64,000 nucleotides of DNA, taken from the NCBI GenBank assembly GCA_050952465.1, contig JBMNKZ010000005.1, positions 124,001-188,000 of the forward strand, read 5' to 3'. This stretch comes from DUPU01 sp050952465. GTDB taxonomy: Bacteria > Bacillota > Dehalobacteriia > Dehalobacteriales > Dehalobacteriaceae. Numbering within the stretch: position 1 is the stretch's first letter; every line of letters starts with the position of its first letter. A model generated the notes under the pieces. The model saw only the letters and a list, made by a program, of their open reading frames with translations, was not told the origin of the DNA and ran no database searches. This document shows positions 7,518 through 16,848 of the stretch, piece after piece. A program made the translations under genes and the position numbers.

Positions 7518-8485
7518 TAGGCGATCATTTTTCCCCTAGCTATTTGGCTGTTTTTAACAGCTTCATAATACTTAGCTGGGGCCATATATCCTATACTGCC
7601 ATGTCTGCGGCGATTATTATAATAAGCCATATATTCACTTATAACCTTGTAAGCATCTGTAAAACTGGTAAACTCATTTCTGCTATAACATTCATCTTCT
7701 AAGATTGAATGAAAAGACTCTATATAGGCGTTCATATTAGGTGTTTTAACCGGTATTCTTTCATGAGTTAATTTCCATTTCGAACATGTTTTTTCAAATA
7801 CCTTAGCTATAAATTGGGGGCCGTTGTCTGTCCTTATTACCGGTAGATCCATACCAGGTTTTAAACCGCGTTTTTTAAGAGAATTTATAAGCACAGCACA
7901 GGCATCTCTGGCTGTAGCACTTAAGCCAAGATGATAGTCGATTACTGATCGGTCATATACATCTATCAAGGATAATTGGAAAAAGAACCTGGCCATACCC
8001 TCAATATAGCCGTACTTAATGTCCATTTGCCATTGCTGGTTTGGAGCTGTAATTTTTTCTCTTTTCGCCAGCTTTCTAGGACGATATGGATATATCTTCC
8101 TTTGGGGTCTTAATATATTTAGTTCTTTACAAAGCCTATATGTTTTCTTGTGGTTTATGATAAGCTGATAATCCTCCTTAAGAGTTACATTAATTTTTTT
8201 ATAGCCATAGGGAAAACCATCTCCGGTAACTATTTCTTTTATATTTTCCTTTATTATTGCATCAGGAACCGCCTTACCTTTTACGTTGACTGAGTATCCT
8301 GGTATTTTTCGCCCAGGTGTCCTTTTTCTTAATCCCTGATTATCGGTATAAGGCTTGATTCCTTTAACTCTTTGATAATAGGTGGATGGAGATAGGCCGA
8401 CAGAGTCAAGGACTAAAGAAGCGTTATAGCCCTTATCTATCCACCTTTTAGCTATAATAAATCTGTCGGCTACCGAGGGTTTTGG
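7517..8485 (-). CDS. IS3-family transposase OrfB (frameshift product), DDE integrase
   Basis: About 322 residues in the frame that overlaps the end of orfA. It has an IS3 HTH_21-type region, then the catalytic rve core: first Asp in WQMDIKYGYIEG, second in IRTDNGPQF, and Glu in AYIESFHSILEDE, with the downstream YNNRRRHGSIGYMAP motif. There is no good independent start; translation most likely enters by -1 slippage near the CCAAAACCC site at the orfA end. It would be made as an OrfAB fusion that carries out cut and circularisation of the element. Confidence 0.85.
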   Translation of the reverse strand, partial: PKPSVADRFIIAKRWIDKGYNASLVLDSVGLSPSTYYQRVKGIKPYTDNQGLRKRTPGRKIPGYSVNVKGKAVPDAIIKENIKEIVTGDGFPYGYKKINVTLKEDYQLIINHKKTYRLCKELNILRPQRKIYPYRPRKLAKREKITAPNQQWQMDIKYGYIEGMARFFFQLSLIDVYDRSVIDYHLGLSATARDACAVLINSLKKRGLKPGMDLPVIRTDNGPQFIAKVFEKTCSKWKLTHERIPVKTPNMNAYIESFHSILEDECYSRNEFTSFTDAYKVISEYMAYYNNRRRHGSIGYMAPAKYYEAVKNSQIARGKMIA

Positions 8486-8781
8486 ATATCCCTTAACTCT
8501 CTTAAAATAGCTAATTCCAGCTCTTTATCAGCAAGTAGACGTTTAAGTCTGTCATTTTCTGTACTAACTTCTTTAAGTCTTTTTTCCATGGCTTTCTCGC
8601 GTTGCTTTTTAGCCTTGGGTAAGGCTTTTACAGAACCATTTTTTCGATTTTTCATTAACCAAGTATGAATAGTGTTAGGTGACATCTCATGCCGCCGGGC
8701 TACTAAGGCCACATTACCTGTTTCCTGGCACTCTTTAATTATTAATTCCTTAAATTCATCACTGTATTGCTTGTTTTTCAT
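8470..8781 (-). CDS. IS3-family transposase OrfA, helix-turn-helix
   Basis: A 103-residue OrfA with an N-terminal HTH_Tnp_1 domain (YSDEFKELIIKECQETGNVA) and a C-terminal leucine-rich coiled coil that dimerises IS3 transposases. It binds the element ends and, through frameshifting into orfB, forms the full transposase. It lies at the promoter-proximal end of the element, with 70 bases to the right inverted repeat. Length and layout are standard for the family. Confidence 0.87.
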   Translation of the reverse strand: MKNKQYSDEFKELIIKECQETGNVALVARRHEMSPNTIHTWLMKNRKNGSVKALPKAKKQREKAMEKRLKEVSTENDRLKRLLADKELELAILRELRDIQNPR

Positions 8782-8857
8782 TAAAATCTACCCCCTAATA
8801 AAATGTTAACATACTACACGTATTTTCTCCAAATCTATTAGGGGGCTATAGAGGGAC

Positions 8858-10412
8858 AAAAGAAGATCTTATTAAATTAGGCTGGGCAAAGATTACCCAT
8901 CCAGACGATTTGGAAGAAGATATAGATAATTTAGGAAAACTACAGGCTGGTGAAATCAAAAGTTATTCAATGGAAAAACGATTTATAAAGCCTGACGGCT
9001 CGTTCGTGTGGGTATATATGATCGTTACGGCCCTTGCTCTACCGGGCAAAAACAGTTTTAATTATATATGTCTTATTCAGGATATCTCGGACAGAAAGCT
9101 AATTGAAAATGAACTTAAATACATAAATGAGCACAACAGATTGACAGGCTTATATAATCGGGATTATTTGAAGACTCGCATTGAACATGATACCAAGCAA
9201 AAGAAAAGGTCAAAAATAGCACTTATTGGCATTGATTTAAGTAAAGTTCAGTTGTTAACAGTTAATTTTGGGTTTATTTACACACAGAATCTAATTAAAA
9301 AAGCCGCTGAGGCCCTAAGGAGGTATTGTACTCACAATCGTCTTTTGTTCCATACAAAAGAGAATCGCTTTGTCTTCTATCTCGTAGACTACAAAGATAA
9401 AAAAGAGTTAGATGATTTCACCGATGCTATTGTGTACAGTTTGGAATCCATGTTTATAACAGACAGAATAGGCGGGGGGATTGGGATTCTTGAAATTAAA
9501 GAGAATCAAGATGAATTAGATCTGGATTTTCTTTTGAGAAGGCTACTAATAGCGGCAGAAAGGTCTATTAATATTTCTGAAAGAGGCTTTAAAGTTTGCT
9601 ATTACGACGAAGAGGTAGAATCCTTGGTAAATCGCGAAAGCGACATCATGCAGGCTCTTTTCGCAATAACAGCAGACGATGATACCAATGATGAACTGTT
9701 TTTGCAGTATCAGCCGATTTTGGATTTAAAAACGAATTCAATCTGCGGTTTCGAGGCTCTGACCAGATTAAGAACGGAAAAACTAGGACTGGTTTCTCCT
9801 GCTGAATTTATTCCGATAGCCGAGAAAACCAAGTGTATTATTCCCATCGGCGATAAAGTAATTGTCAGCGCATTTCATTTTTTAAATAAGCTTAAGGAGC
9901 ATGGATATGACACAATAATCATTTCAATTAATATTTCTGTTTTTCAGCTGTTGAGACCTGACTTCACATGCTGGTTGTTTGAATTGATAACCGAAATGCA
10001 AGTTAACCCAGAGAATATCTGCCTTGAAATTACGGAATCGGTCTTTGCCTCAGACCATGAAATAATCAATCATATTATAGTTAAACTTAGGGACTACGGG
10101 TTGCACGTAGCCATAGATGACTTTGGGACAGGCTATTCATCTTTGGCTCGGGAAAAAGAGTTAAATGTCAATTGCCTAAAAATTGACAGGTATTTTGTTG
10201 ATAAACTGTTAGATGTAGACCCGAATAAAGCCATAACAAGCGATATCATTTCGATGGCACATAAACTTGGGCATTACGCAATTGCCGAAGGAGTTGAGCA
10301 TGAGAGTCAGCTGCAGTATTTAAAAGAACATGACTGCGACAGGATACAGGGAAATCTAATTAGCAAACCCCTTGATGAAGACGCTGTCTTTTCATTTTTA
10401 AAAAATAAATGA
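8858..10412 (+). pseudogene. PAS-GGDEF-EAL 3' half of the interrupted response regulator
   Basis: This open segment continues the gene broken at 7299: TKEDLIKLGWAKITHPDDLE completes the PAS domain. It is followed by a degenerate GGDEF domain (HTKENRFVF where SGDEF is expected, so no cyclase activity) and an EAL domain with all usual catalytic motifs: GFEALTRL, LEITES, AIDDFGTGYSSL, LKIDRYF and AEGVE. The ancestral protein was therefore probably a c-di-GMP phosphodiesterase. Internal ATG 8910 could start a truncated product, but no strong RBS is present. The TGA stop is also the first three bases of RAYT copy 3. Confidence 0.85.
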
Positions 10413-10672
10413 CACAGGGGGACGTGACACAGGGGGACGTTTTTGGTGTGTCATTGCAGTCCCATTCAACCCTAACAACTCTATTGTGCGCGGGGCACAG
10501 ATAGATATAATTATTAAAAATACTGATTCCGGGGTTTTAGGATATTTGTTTAATGGACAACCACATGCACATTAGGAAGGTACGACGTTGAGAGGACATA
10601 AGATGGTATAATGATATAATAAAATGCTCAAATGTTGGAATAATGACACAACAAAAACGTCCCCCTGTGTCA
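10410..10672. mobile_element. MITE-like RAYT derivative, copy 3, with doubled left tip
   Basis: A 263-bp element. The left tip TGACACAGGGGGACG occurs twice in a row (10410 and 10425); the right end is ACGTCCCCCTGTGTCA, finishing at 10672. The interior contains a short relic of the RAYT HUH region (matching the LMDNHVHI codons) and the A+T-rich tail. The first TGA is the stop codon of the EAL gene. Confidence 0.82.
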
Positions 10673-10706
10673 TCTTTAATAATTAAACATCTTGAAAGGA
10701 CGAATT

Positions 10707-11849
10707 ATGGCTATGGATATCCAGTTTTCAAAAAGTATTTTAGCCCAGGCAAAGAGAATTGTAGTAAAGGTTGGGTCTAGTACCTTGACCTGTGACACTG
10801 GGAAAATGAATTTGAATTTAATTAATAAACTCACCTGCAAATTAACTAATGCCGAGAATCAAGGGAAAGAGGTAATACTCGTGACCTCAGGTGCGGTAGG
10901 AGTGGGTATGTCCAAACTGGGGATGAAACAGAGACCGAAAAGCATCCCGGAAAAACAAGCGGCGGCAGCCGTGGGGCAGGGGATTTTGCTCCATATGTAT
11001 GAAAAAATGTTTGGTGAATATGGGCAGACAGTGGCCCAGGTTTTATTGACCCGGGGGGATATCTCTGACCGGAAAAGATATCTAAATGCCCGAAACACCC
11101 TAAATACCCTGCTCAACCTGGGTATAATTCCTATCATTAATGAAAATGATACTGTCGCTTGGGAAGAAATCCGCTTTGGTGATAACGATACTCTGGCCGC
11201 ATTGGTTGCCGGGCTGGTGGATGCAGACTTATTGATTATCCTTTCGGATATTGACGGGGTGTATACGGGAAACCCCAAGGAACATCCCGAGGCCAAATTG
11301 ATTCCCTTAATTGAAAATATTACCCCGGAAATCGAAGCCTTGGCAGGGGGCGCTGGCAGTCAATTAGGAAGCGGTGGCATGCAGACTAAAATCCAGGCCG
11401 CAAAGATTTCCGTTAGTTCCGGTATCCCCATGATCATTGCTCAGGGAAAAGACCCTGCCATAATAGATGACATATTGGAAGGACGAGATGTGGGCACCTT
11501 GTTTCTCCCCAAAGAATATAAACTCCGTCACCGGGAAAGGTGGATTGCCTATGGGGCCGCGCTCCAAGGCGCATTATATGTGGACAAGGGAGCAGAGGAA
11601 GCCATTAGGAAGTCAGGTAAAAGCCTTCTCCCCATTGGGGTAATCGGTGTGGAAGGGAACTTTGAACCAGGAGATATAGTGAGCATCCAAACAGCGGAGC
11701 ATCAGGAAATCGCCCGGGGCATTGTTGATTATGGGACAGATGATGTAGAACGGATTATGGGTCATAGATCACAGGATATCGAAAGGATTTTAGGTCATAA
11801 GGATTATGATTATATTGTGCATCGTAACAATATGGTGCTGAAAGTTTGA
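10707..11849 (+). CDS. proB: glutamate 5-kinase
   Basis: A 380-residue ProB that phosphorylates glutamate in the first step of proline synthesis. The amino-acid kinase domain carries VVKVGSSTLT near the start, VTSGAVGVG, and NENDTVAWEEIRFGDND in the active-site region. A C-terminal PUA domain (about residues 285-375) completes the long form of the enzyme. ATG 10707 is chosen over the upstream in-frame TTG 10692 because GAAAGGA lies six bases before it. proA follows 12 bases downstream with its own GGAGG, so the two form the usual proBA operon. Confidence 0.97.
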   Translation: MAMDIQFSKSILAQAKRIVVKVGSSTLTCDTGKMNLNLINKLTCKLTNAENQGKEVILVTSGAVGVGMSKLGMKQRPKSIPEKQAAAAVGQGILLHMYEKMFGEYGQTVAQVLLTRGDISDRKRYLNARNTLNTLLNLGIIPIINENDTVAWEEIRFGDNDTLAALVAGLVDADLLIILSDIDGVYTGNPKEHPEAKLIPLIENITPEIEALAGGAGSQLGSGGMQTKIQAAKISVSSGIPMIIAQGKDPAIIDDILEGRDVGTLFLPKEYKLRHRERWIAYGAALQGALYVDKGAEEAIRKSGKSLLPIGVIGVEGNFEPGDIVSIQTAEHQEIARGIVDYGTDDVERIMGHRSQDIERILGHKDYDYIVHRNNMVLKV

Positions 11850-11861
11850 GGAGGATAAAGA

Positions 11862-13118
11862 ATGAACTGGGAAAATTATTGGCATGAAATCGGCCAAAAG
11901 GCAAAAAAGGTAGCCCGGACCCTGGCCAGAGCTACGGAAAAGGAAAAGAATCAGGCCCTTTTGATGATGGCGGCTGCTTTAGAAGAAAATACGCCCCTGA
12001 TCCTAGAGGCCAATGAAAAGGATTTGGCACAGGGCAGGGAAAAAGGCCTGTCTGGGGCTTTACTGGATCGCTTAATGTTAAATGAAGGGCGCATTCATGA
12101 CATGGCAGATGGGCTGAAGGCCCTAACAGCCCTTCCTGATCCTATCGGAGAAGTAACCGGCATGTGGAAAAGGCCCAATGGATTAATGATCGGGAAAAAG
12201 CGAGTGCCCTTGGGAGTGGTAGGCATTATTTACGAGGCTCGGCCCAATGTAACGGTGGATGCCGCCGGGTTGTGTCTGAAAACAGGAAATGCTGTCGTAC
12301 TCCGGGGCGGCTCGGAGGCTTTTCATTCCAATCAGGTAATTACGGAAATAATCAGCAAAGCGGCGGAATCTGCCGGGCTGCCGGGAGGAAGTGTACAGTC
12401 CGTTAATACCACGGACAGGGCTGCGGTAGATATGATGTTGAAAATGAATAAATATTTGGATGTCTTGATTCCCCGAGGCGGGGCGGGATTGATCCAGCAT
12501 GTGGTTAATAACGCCACGGTACCGGTGATTGAGACAGGAGTGGGCAATTGCCACACATATATTGATGATGCGGCCGATTTGGAGATGGCCCTTAGAATTG
12601 CTGTTAATGCCAAGACCCATCGGCCCGGTGTATGTAATGCCATGGAGACCCTCTTGGTGCACCGGGATATTGCCCCCAAGTTTCTTCCTTTATTAAAGGA
12701 TAGACTATGTGAGAGGGGAGTGGAGATCCGGGGGTGTTCCGATACCTGCTCTATTATTCAGGGAGTGACCCGGGCAAATGACATAGACTGGTGTACTGAG
12801 TATCTGGATCTTATTGTGGCCGTAAAAGTGGTAGCAAATATTGATGAGGCCATAGAACATATTACTGTCTATGGAACGAAACACTCCGAAGCCATTGTCA
12901 CCAATCATTATGATAATGCACAAAAATTTCTTGAGGAAATAGATGCGGCAGCCGTCTACGTAAATGCTTCTACCCGTTTTACCGATGGTTTTCAATTTGG
13001 CTATGGGGCGGAAATCGGCATCAGCACCCAAAAGCTCCATGCCCGCGGCCCCATGGGATTGGATGCTTTGACCACAATAAAATATATTATTTACGGCTAC
13101 GGCCAAATCCGACAATAG
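11862..13118 (+). CDS. proA: gamma-glutamyl phosphate reductase
   Basis: A 418-residue ProA, an aldehyde-dehydrogenase-fold enzyme that reduces glutamyl-5-phosphate with NADPH to the semialdehyde precursor of proline. The family stretches are clear: VPLGVVGIIYEARPNVTVDA, the GNAVVLRGGSEA loop, the catalytic cysteine in HRPGVCNAMETLLVH, and the C-terminal GAEIGISTQKLHARGPMGL. GAGGAGGA precedes ATG 11862. It sits directly behind proB and ahead of mscL, which may share the transcript because only 12 bases separate them. Confidence 0.97.
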   Translation: MNWENYWHEIGQKAKKVARTLARATEKEKNQALLMMAAALEENTPLILEANEKDLAQGREKGLSGALLDRLMLNEGRIHDMADGLKALTALPDPIGEVTGMWKRPNGLMIGKKRVPLGVVGIIYEARPNVTVDAAGLCLKTGNAVVLRGGSEAFHSNQVITEIISKAAESAGLPGGSVQSVNTTDRAAVDMMLKMNKYLDVLIPRGGAGLIQHVVNNATVPVIETGVGNCHTYIDDAADLEMALRIAVNAKTHRPGVCNAMETLLVHRDIAPKFLPLLKDRLCERGVEIRGCSDTCSIIQGVTRANDIDWCTEYLDLIVAVKVVANIDEAIEHITVYGTKHSEAIVTNHYDNAQKFLEEIDAAAVYVNASTRFTDGFQFGYGAEIGISTQKLHARGPMGLDALTTIKYIIYGYGQIRQ

Positions 13119-13130
13119 GGAGGTGTTAAC

Positions 13131-13538
13131 ATGTTAGAAGAATTTAAAAAATTTGCGCTCAGAGGAAATGTGATTGACCTTGCCGTTGGTGTGATAATAG
13201 GGGGAGCGTTCGGTAAAATCGTTACTTCCCTGGTTAATGACATTCTTATGCCTGTTTTAGGCATTCTAATTGGTGGGGTCAACTTCACACATTTAAAGTA
13301 CGTCATTATACCCGCTAGCGGTGATATAGCAGAAGTTGCGATCCTTTATGGTGCATTTATTCAGTCAGTTGTAGATTTTTTAATTATTGCGTTCTCCATT
13401 TTCCTATTTATTAAACTTCTTACATCCAGAAGGAAAAAGGAATCCGAAGCCGCTCCGGCTTCCCCAGTGCCAACACAAGAAGTGCTTTTGCTCGAAGAAA
13501 TCAGAGATATACTCAAATCTAAACATAATGGAGAATAA
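13131..13538 (+). CDS. mscL: large-conductance mechanosensitive channel MscL
   Basis: A 135-residue MscL, the homopentameric membrane channel that opens on hypo-osmotic shock. The first transmembrane helix with the gate signature (FALRGNVIDLAVGVIIGGAF) starts at about residue 8. The second helix (VVDFLIIAFSIFLFIKLL) is followed by the cytoplasmic charged helix ending LLEEIRDILKSK. GGGAGGTG precedes ATG 13131. The start lies 12 bases after proA, so co-expression with proline synthesis, itself an osmotic response, is plausible. Confidence 0.97.
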   Translation: MLEEFKKFALRGNVIDLAVGVIIGGAFGKIVTSLVNDILMPVLGILIGGVNFTHLKYVIIPASGDIAEVAILYGAFIQSVVDFLIIAFSIFLFIKLLTSRRKKESEAAPASPVPTQEVLLLEEIRDILKSKHNGE

Positions 13539-13675
13539 AGCCTGCCTCTAAAAAGCTGGAAGCCTAGTTTTATTAGTATAATTTTCCACTGTTTTTATTG
13601 ACCTAAAGAATAACAATGTTATATATTTAGCCTAACATATAATTTTATGGAAAAATTTATGGGGGAGGAAGAATA

Positions 13676-13846
13676 ATGGCTAAATTCATGTGTACAATAT
13701 GTAAATATAGTATGGAGGGTAACACTCCACCTGAAAAGTGTCCTTACTGCGGTAATTCCTGTTCTTTTGTGGATGCAACATGTTATACGCCGGAATGTGG
13801 TTTTGAAGAAAATATGAATCCTGATCTCTATAAGTCCCAGAAATGA
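13676..13846 (+). CDS. small Cys-rich protein (rubredoxin/zinc-ribbon-like)
   Basis: A 56-residue protein beginning MAKFMCTICKYSMEG, with CxxC in MCTICK and a second CxxC in CPYCGNSC, followed by two further cysteines (ATCYTPECGF). The first two pairs would suit a rubredoxin-type iron or zinc site. GGGGGAGGAAG precedes ATG 13676 at good spacing. It is too short for standard gene finding. The TGA stop is the first triplet of RAYT copy 4. Similar mini-rubredoxin-like proteins occur in anaerobes, but I cannot assign a function. Confidence 0.75.
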   Translation: MAKFMCTICKYSMEGNTPPEKCPYCGNSCSFVDATCYTPECGFEENMNPDLYKSQK

Positions 13847-14262
13847 CACAGGGGGACGATGACACAGGGGGACGTTTTTGGTGTGTCATTGCCCAGAAGA
13901 GGCAATGAAATAAATGCAAAAGTTCAGTGATATTGAAACAGGGGATTAGTGAACTCCCAACATTGAAGATAGTAATGTAAAAGCATTTAGTGATGCCAAG
14001 GCTTGCCAGATTATTAAATTAATCGCGAAGAATAGGTCTTTTAGTATTTTTCGTGAAATATGCAAAATGGAGCGGGATAAGGTGTTACACCAGTTAAAGG
14101 CCAGGGGGCTGAGTATTAGACAATCTCACGTTTAACCGGTGTAAGCTTCAGCATCGTTAAGAGGGCATAAGAGGTTATAATAATCATAAAAGGGTATAAG
14201 AGGGTATAATGAAATGATGGAATAATGGAAAAATGACACACCAAAAACGTCCCCCTGTGTCA
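13844..14262. mobile_element. RAYT remnant, copy 4, whose two tips form the stops of convergent genes
   Basis: The left tip TGACACAGGGGGACG is doubled (13844 and 13860) and the right end ACGTCCCCCTGTGTCA finishes at 14262. From about 13990 the interior matches the last third of the RAYT gene (GDAKACQII-like through NIVKRA), with stops. The left TGA (13844-13846) ends the Cys-rich gene, and the right TCA (14260-14262) is the TGA of the minus-strand NuoB-like gene. The element thus exactly spans the gap between two convergent genes. Confidence 0.83.
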
Positions 14263-15051
14263 TTTTACTTTGTCTAAGGCTTTGAGGATACCATAGAGAA
14301 TTGCCTGGGGGCGGGGAGGGCAGCCGGGGACATAGACGTCAACGGGAAGGATACAATCAATACCATTTCGGGTGGCGTAATTATCCCGGAAAATGCCGCC
14401 GCTGCAGGCGCAGGCACCTACTGCCACTACCAGTTTCGGATCGGGGGTGGCATTATATGTTTTTATTAAGGCAAGTTCCATATTTCTGGCGGCAGTTCCT
14501 GTGACCAAGAGCATATCCGCGTGCCTGGGGGAGGCCACAAAATGGATGCCCAATCTTTCCACGTCATTAATAGGATTATTTAGGGCGTTAATTTCATAAT
14601 CACAGCCATTGCAGGAACCGGCATCAACCTCCCTGATTTGCAGGCTTCTGCCATAGACTTTGGAAATTTTCTTTTGGACTTGATTACATATTGCTTCATA
14701 AGATTCATCAGGGATATCCCTTTCCTCAAGTACGACCGGCGTTTTCCTTAAGAGATTTCTGTTTTTTTCCGCTAACTCAATTTCCTGGGTCATACGGGCA
14801 GCACCTGTGGGGCAGATTTCTTCACATAGGGTACAGAAGATACACTCATCAATATTGATGCCAATATCCTTATTTTTCTCATCCATAATAATGGCCGATG
14901 AAGGGCATCTTCTGACGCATGTACCGCACATAGTGCACTTTTCCCGATCTATTTCCGGTTTGCCGATAAAAAGCCCAGTATCCAGGGGTGTCTTAGGGTA
15001 TTTTGAAGTTAGACGCGGATATTTTATTATTTTTTTCATCATATTTAACAT
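14260..15051 (-). CDS. ferredoxin-NuoB fusion subunit of an Ehr-type complex
   Basis: A roughly 263-residue fusion of two usually separate subunits. Residues ~30-95 form an 8Fe ferredoxin domain (CTMCGTCVRRCP and CIFCTLCEEICP), like HyfH/NuoI. The rest is a NuoB/HyfI small subunit with proximal-cluster cysteines in GSCNGCDYEI, VGACACSGGIF and VPGCPPRPQA. It would relay electrons from ferredoxin or another donor to the NuoD-like subunit in the membrane complex encoded upstream. The start is set at ATG 15051 (MLNMMKK), about 12 bases after GGGAAAGGA; ATG 15063 abuts that RBS and 15081 lacks one. It is the last gene of the operon, and its TGA stop is the tip of RAYT copy 4. Confidence 0.85.
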   Translation of the reverse strand: MLNMMKKIIKYPRLTSKYPKTPLDTGLFIGKPEIDREKCTMCGTCVRRCPSSAIIMDEKNKDIGINIDECIFCTLCEEICPTGAARMTQEIELAEKNRNLLRKTPVVLEERDIPDESYEAICNQVQKKISKVYGRSLQIREVDAGSCNGCDYEINALNNPINDVERLGIHFVASPRHADMLLVTGTAARNMELALIKTYNATPDPKLVVAVGACACSGGIFRDNYATRNGIDCILPVDVYVPGCPPRPQAILYGILKALDKVK

Positions 15052-15115
15052 AGTAACATGCATTCCTTTCCCAGGTACCAATGTTATGTAAGGGTAAACG
15101 CTCTATAGTCTACGT

Positions 15116-15568
15116 CTATAGGTCATTTCCCGCATAGGACAGGTTAAAACTCTTATTAATCAGAGGAAAGTCCGGAACCACATTCCCCTTTACCGCATGG
15201 CACAAGGCAGGCCAGTTGCAAAAGGAGGGGGTTCTGATTTTATATCTGAATATGGTATTGTTTTCCCCGGTCATTACCCAATGAATATTTTCTCCCCGAG
15301 GTGCCTCCGTCAGGCCAAAGGCAAACCGGTAGGGGGGAACATGGCTAAAGGGCTCCAAAATTTTTCCACCCGGCATTCCTTCAATTGCCTGTATCATTAA
15401 ATCTATTGAGGAGAAGCATTCTTCAATTTTGGTATTCATCCGGCAGTTAACATCACCGTTATTGTGTTCAGGTATCGTAAAGTCCAGCTTGTCATAAGCC
15501 TCATAGGGGAAGGCTTTTCGCACATCATAGCGGATGCCTGAGGCACGTCCCCCGGGGCCTACGGCGTT
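15116..15568 (-). pseudogene. NuoD/HycE-like large subunit, C-terminal part, separated by nested IS elements
   Basis: This is the C-terminal ~150 residues of the NuoD-like subunit whose N-terminal part lies at 18412-19102. It begins NAVGPGGRASGIRYDVRKAF, the segment that follows the split after APDIAQDL. The C terminus ends FPLINKSFNLSYAGNDL, where [NiFe] hydrogenases have D-P-C-x-x-C; both cysteines are missing. Deleting 15572-18411 and one TAA copy restores the frame exactly. Without that, the fragment has no start near the break, so the complex should lack a functional large subunit unless IS excision or internal initiation occurs. Confidence 0.83.
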
Positions 15569-15640
15569 TAATGATGCTAGACTAAATAGTAGACACAGAT
15601 TGTTATAATAAATATATCAACTATAACGAGGTGTGTCGGT

Positions 15641-15928
15641 ATGGCAAAAGGTAACCAATTTGACGAAGCATTTAAAATTGAAACCGTAAAGTATATCAGT
15701 GAAAACAATAAGTCTGTAGCCCAAGTAGCTAGAGAAGTTGGTGTAAACGTGAATACTTTACATGGCTGGGTGAAGAAATATGGACAACAACCGGAAATTA
15801 AGGCTGTCCAATCATTTTCCTCAGAGTCAGCTGAATTAAGAGCTCTTCAGAAGGAAATTCGTGATCTAAAGGAGGAAAATGAAATCTTAAAAAAGGCGAT
15901 GCACTACTTCGCGAAAAGCCCTCGGTAA
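15641..15928 (+). CDS. IS3-family OrfA of the outer element
   Basis: A 95-residue OrfA: an HTH domain (FDEAFKIETVKYISENNK, then VAQVAREVGVNVNTLHGW) and a leucine-zipper-like C terminus (ELRALQKEIRDLKEENEIL) that pairs transposase monomers. ACGAGGTG precedes ATG 15641. Its end overlaps the orfB frame, consistent with programmed -1 frameshifting to a fused transposase. It is intact and on the opposite strand to the interrupted host gene. Confidence 0.86.
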   Translation: MAKGNQFDEAFKIETVKYISENNKSVAQVAREVGVNVNTLHGWVKKYGQQPEIKAVQSFSSESAELRALQKEIRDLKEENEILKKAMHYFAKSPR

Positions 15929-16794
15929 AATATGAATTCATTCATGAACACCGCTCCCAATTCCGAGTGGAGAAGATGTGCAAAGTCCTGGGAGTTTCCA
16001 AAAGTGGTTACTTCAAATGGTTAAATCGACCGAAAAGTGACCGGCAGAAACAACATGAAGAATTATCACAAAAGATTCTTCAGACCCATTTAGAATTTAA
16101 ACAACGATACGGCAGCGTGAAAATTACTAAAACCCTAAATAAACAGGGCGTGAAGGTAAGTGGGCGCACGGTTTCTCGCATCATGACAAAGAACCAATGG
16201 AAGTCTTGTACCGTTAAGAAATACAAAGCTACGACCAACTCTAAGCATCAACATCCAGTAAGTGAAAACGTCTTAGATCGGCAATTTAAAGCAAGTAAAC
16301 CAAACCAGCTATGGGTAACTGATATCACTTATATTCCGACCAATGAGGGTTGGTTGTATTTGGCAACCGTAATGGACTTATATTCTCGTAAAATAGTAGG
16401 TTGGGCAATGGACAAAACTATGACAAAGGAATTAGTTATCTCGGCATTAAAGATGGCTTACAAGCGTCAAAAGCCGGGGGAAGGTGTTATTCATCACTCA
16501 GACCGTGGTGTTCAATATGCTTCCTCTGAATATCAGAAACTATTAAACCAGTACAAAATGATAGGCAGCATGAGCCGAAAAGGAAACTGTTACGACAACG
16601 CTTGTATTGAGTCCTTTCACGGTATTCTTAAGCGTGAACTCGTTTATCAAACAAAGTTTAAAACGAGAGAAGAAGCGAAGAAATCGCTGTTTGAGTACAT
16701 TGAGTTCTTCTACAATTCCAAGCGAATCCATTCAACATTGGATTATTTTACACCGAACGAATTTGAGCGAATGTACAGAAATTCTGCAGCATAA
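15913..16794 (+). CDS. IS3-family OrfB of the outer element, DDE transposase
   Basis: About 293 residues from the orfA overlap to TAA 16794. The catalytic triad is visible: D in LWVTDITYIPT, D in VIHHSDRGVQYAS, and E in NACIESFHGILKREL, with the usual YNSKRIHSTLDYFTP tail. A GTG at 15967 could begin an independent product, but the frame is open further back and frameshift expression is the norm for the family. It appears intact, although the right end of the element has been pushed away by the nested insertion. Confidence 0.86.
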   Translation, partial: EKPSVKYEFIHEHRSQFRVEKMCKVLGVSKSGYFKWLNRPKSDRQKQHEELSQKILQTHLEFKQRYGSVKITKTLNKQGVKVSGRTVSRIMTKNQWKSCTVKKYKATTNSKHQHPVSENVLDRQFKASKPNQLWVTDITYIPTNEGWLYLATVMDLYSRKIVGWAMDKTMTKELVISALKMAYKRQKPGEGVIHHSDRGVQYASSEYQKLLNQYKMIGSMSRKGNCYDNACIESFHGILKRELVYQTKFKTREEAKKSLFEYIEFFYNSKRIHSTLDYFTPNEFERMYRNSAA

Positions 16795-16798
16795 TTTT

Positions 16799-16848
16799 AC
16801 CTTGATAAAAAGTTTAAATCGCTCTTTATTTAAACTTTTTTATCAAGG
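16799..16848 (+). terminator. long hairpin after orfB of the outer IS
   Basis: CCTTGATAAAAAGTTTAAAT pairs with the following ATTTAAACTTTTTTATCAAGG-type arm with one bulge. The stem is about 20 bp with an 8-base loop. It probably ends transposase transcription or blocks read-in. Confidence 0.65.

Larger units (their letters stand above)
7300..8853 (-). mobile_element. IS3-family insertion sequence, 1554 bp, GGAC target duplication
   Basis: The element is bounded by direct GGAC copies at 7296-7299 and 8854-8857. Its imperfect inverted ends share CCCCC...TTGGAGAAAA on the left and the matching TTTTCTCCAA...GGGGG on the right. It encodes overlapping orfA and orfB on the minus strand, the second read by a -1 frameshift as usual in IS3 elements. 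Between orfB and the left end lies a large GC-rich hairpin (about 7373-7517). Both reading frames look intact, so the element may be active, and the clean target duplication suggests recent insertion. Confidence 0.88.

Noticed and set aside
10692..10706. TTG 10692 as the proB start
   Set aside because: GAAAGGA lies six bases before ATG 10707, and the TTG would overlap that RBS.
12183..13115. Long antisense open frames within proA and proB
   Set aside because: They are shadows of strongly coding genes on the other strand, with no RBS and no family resemblance.
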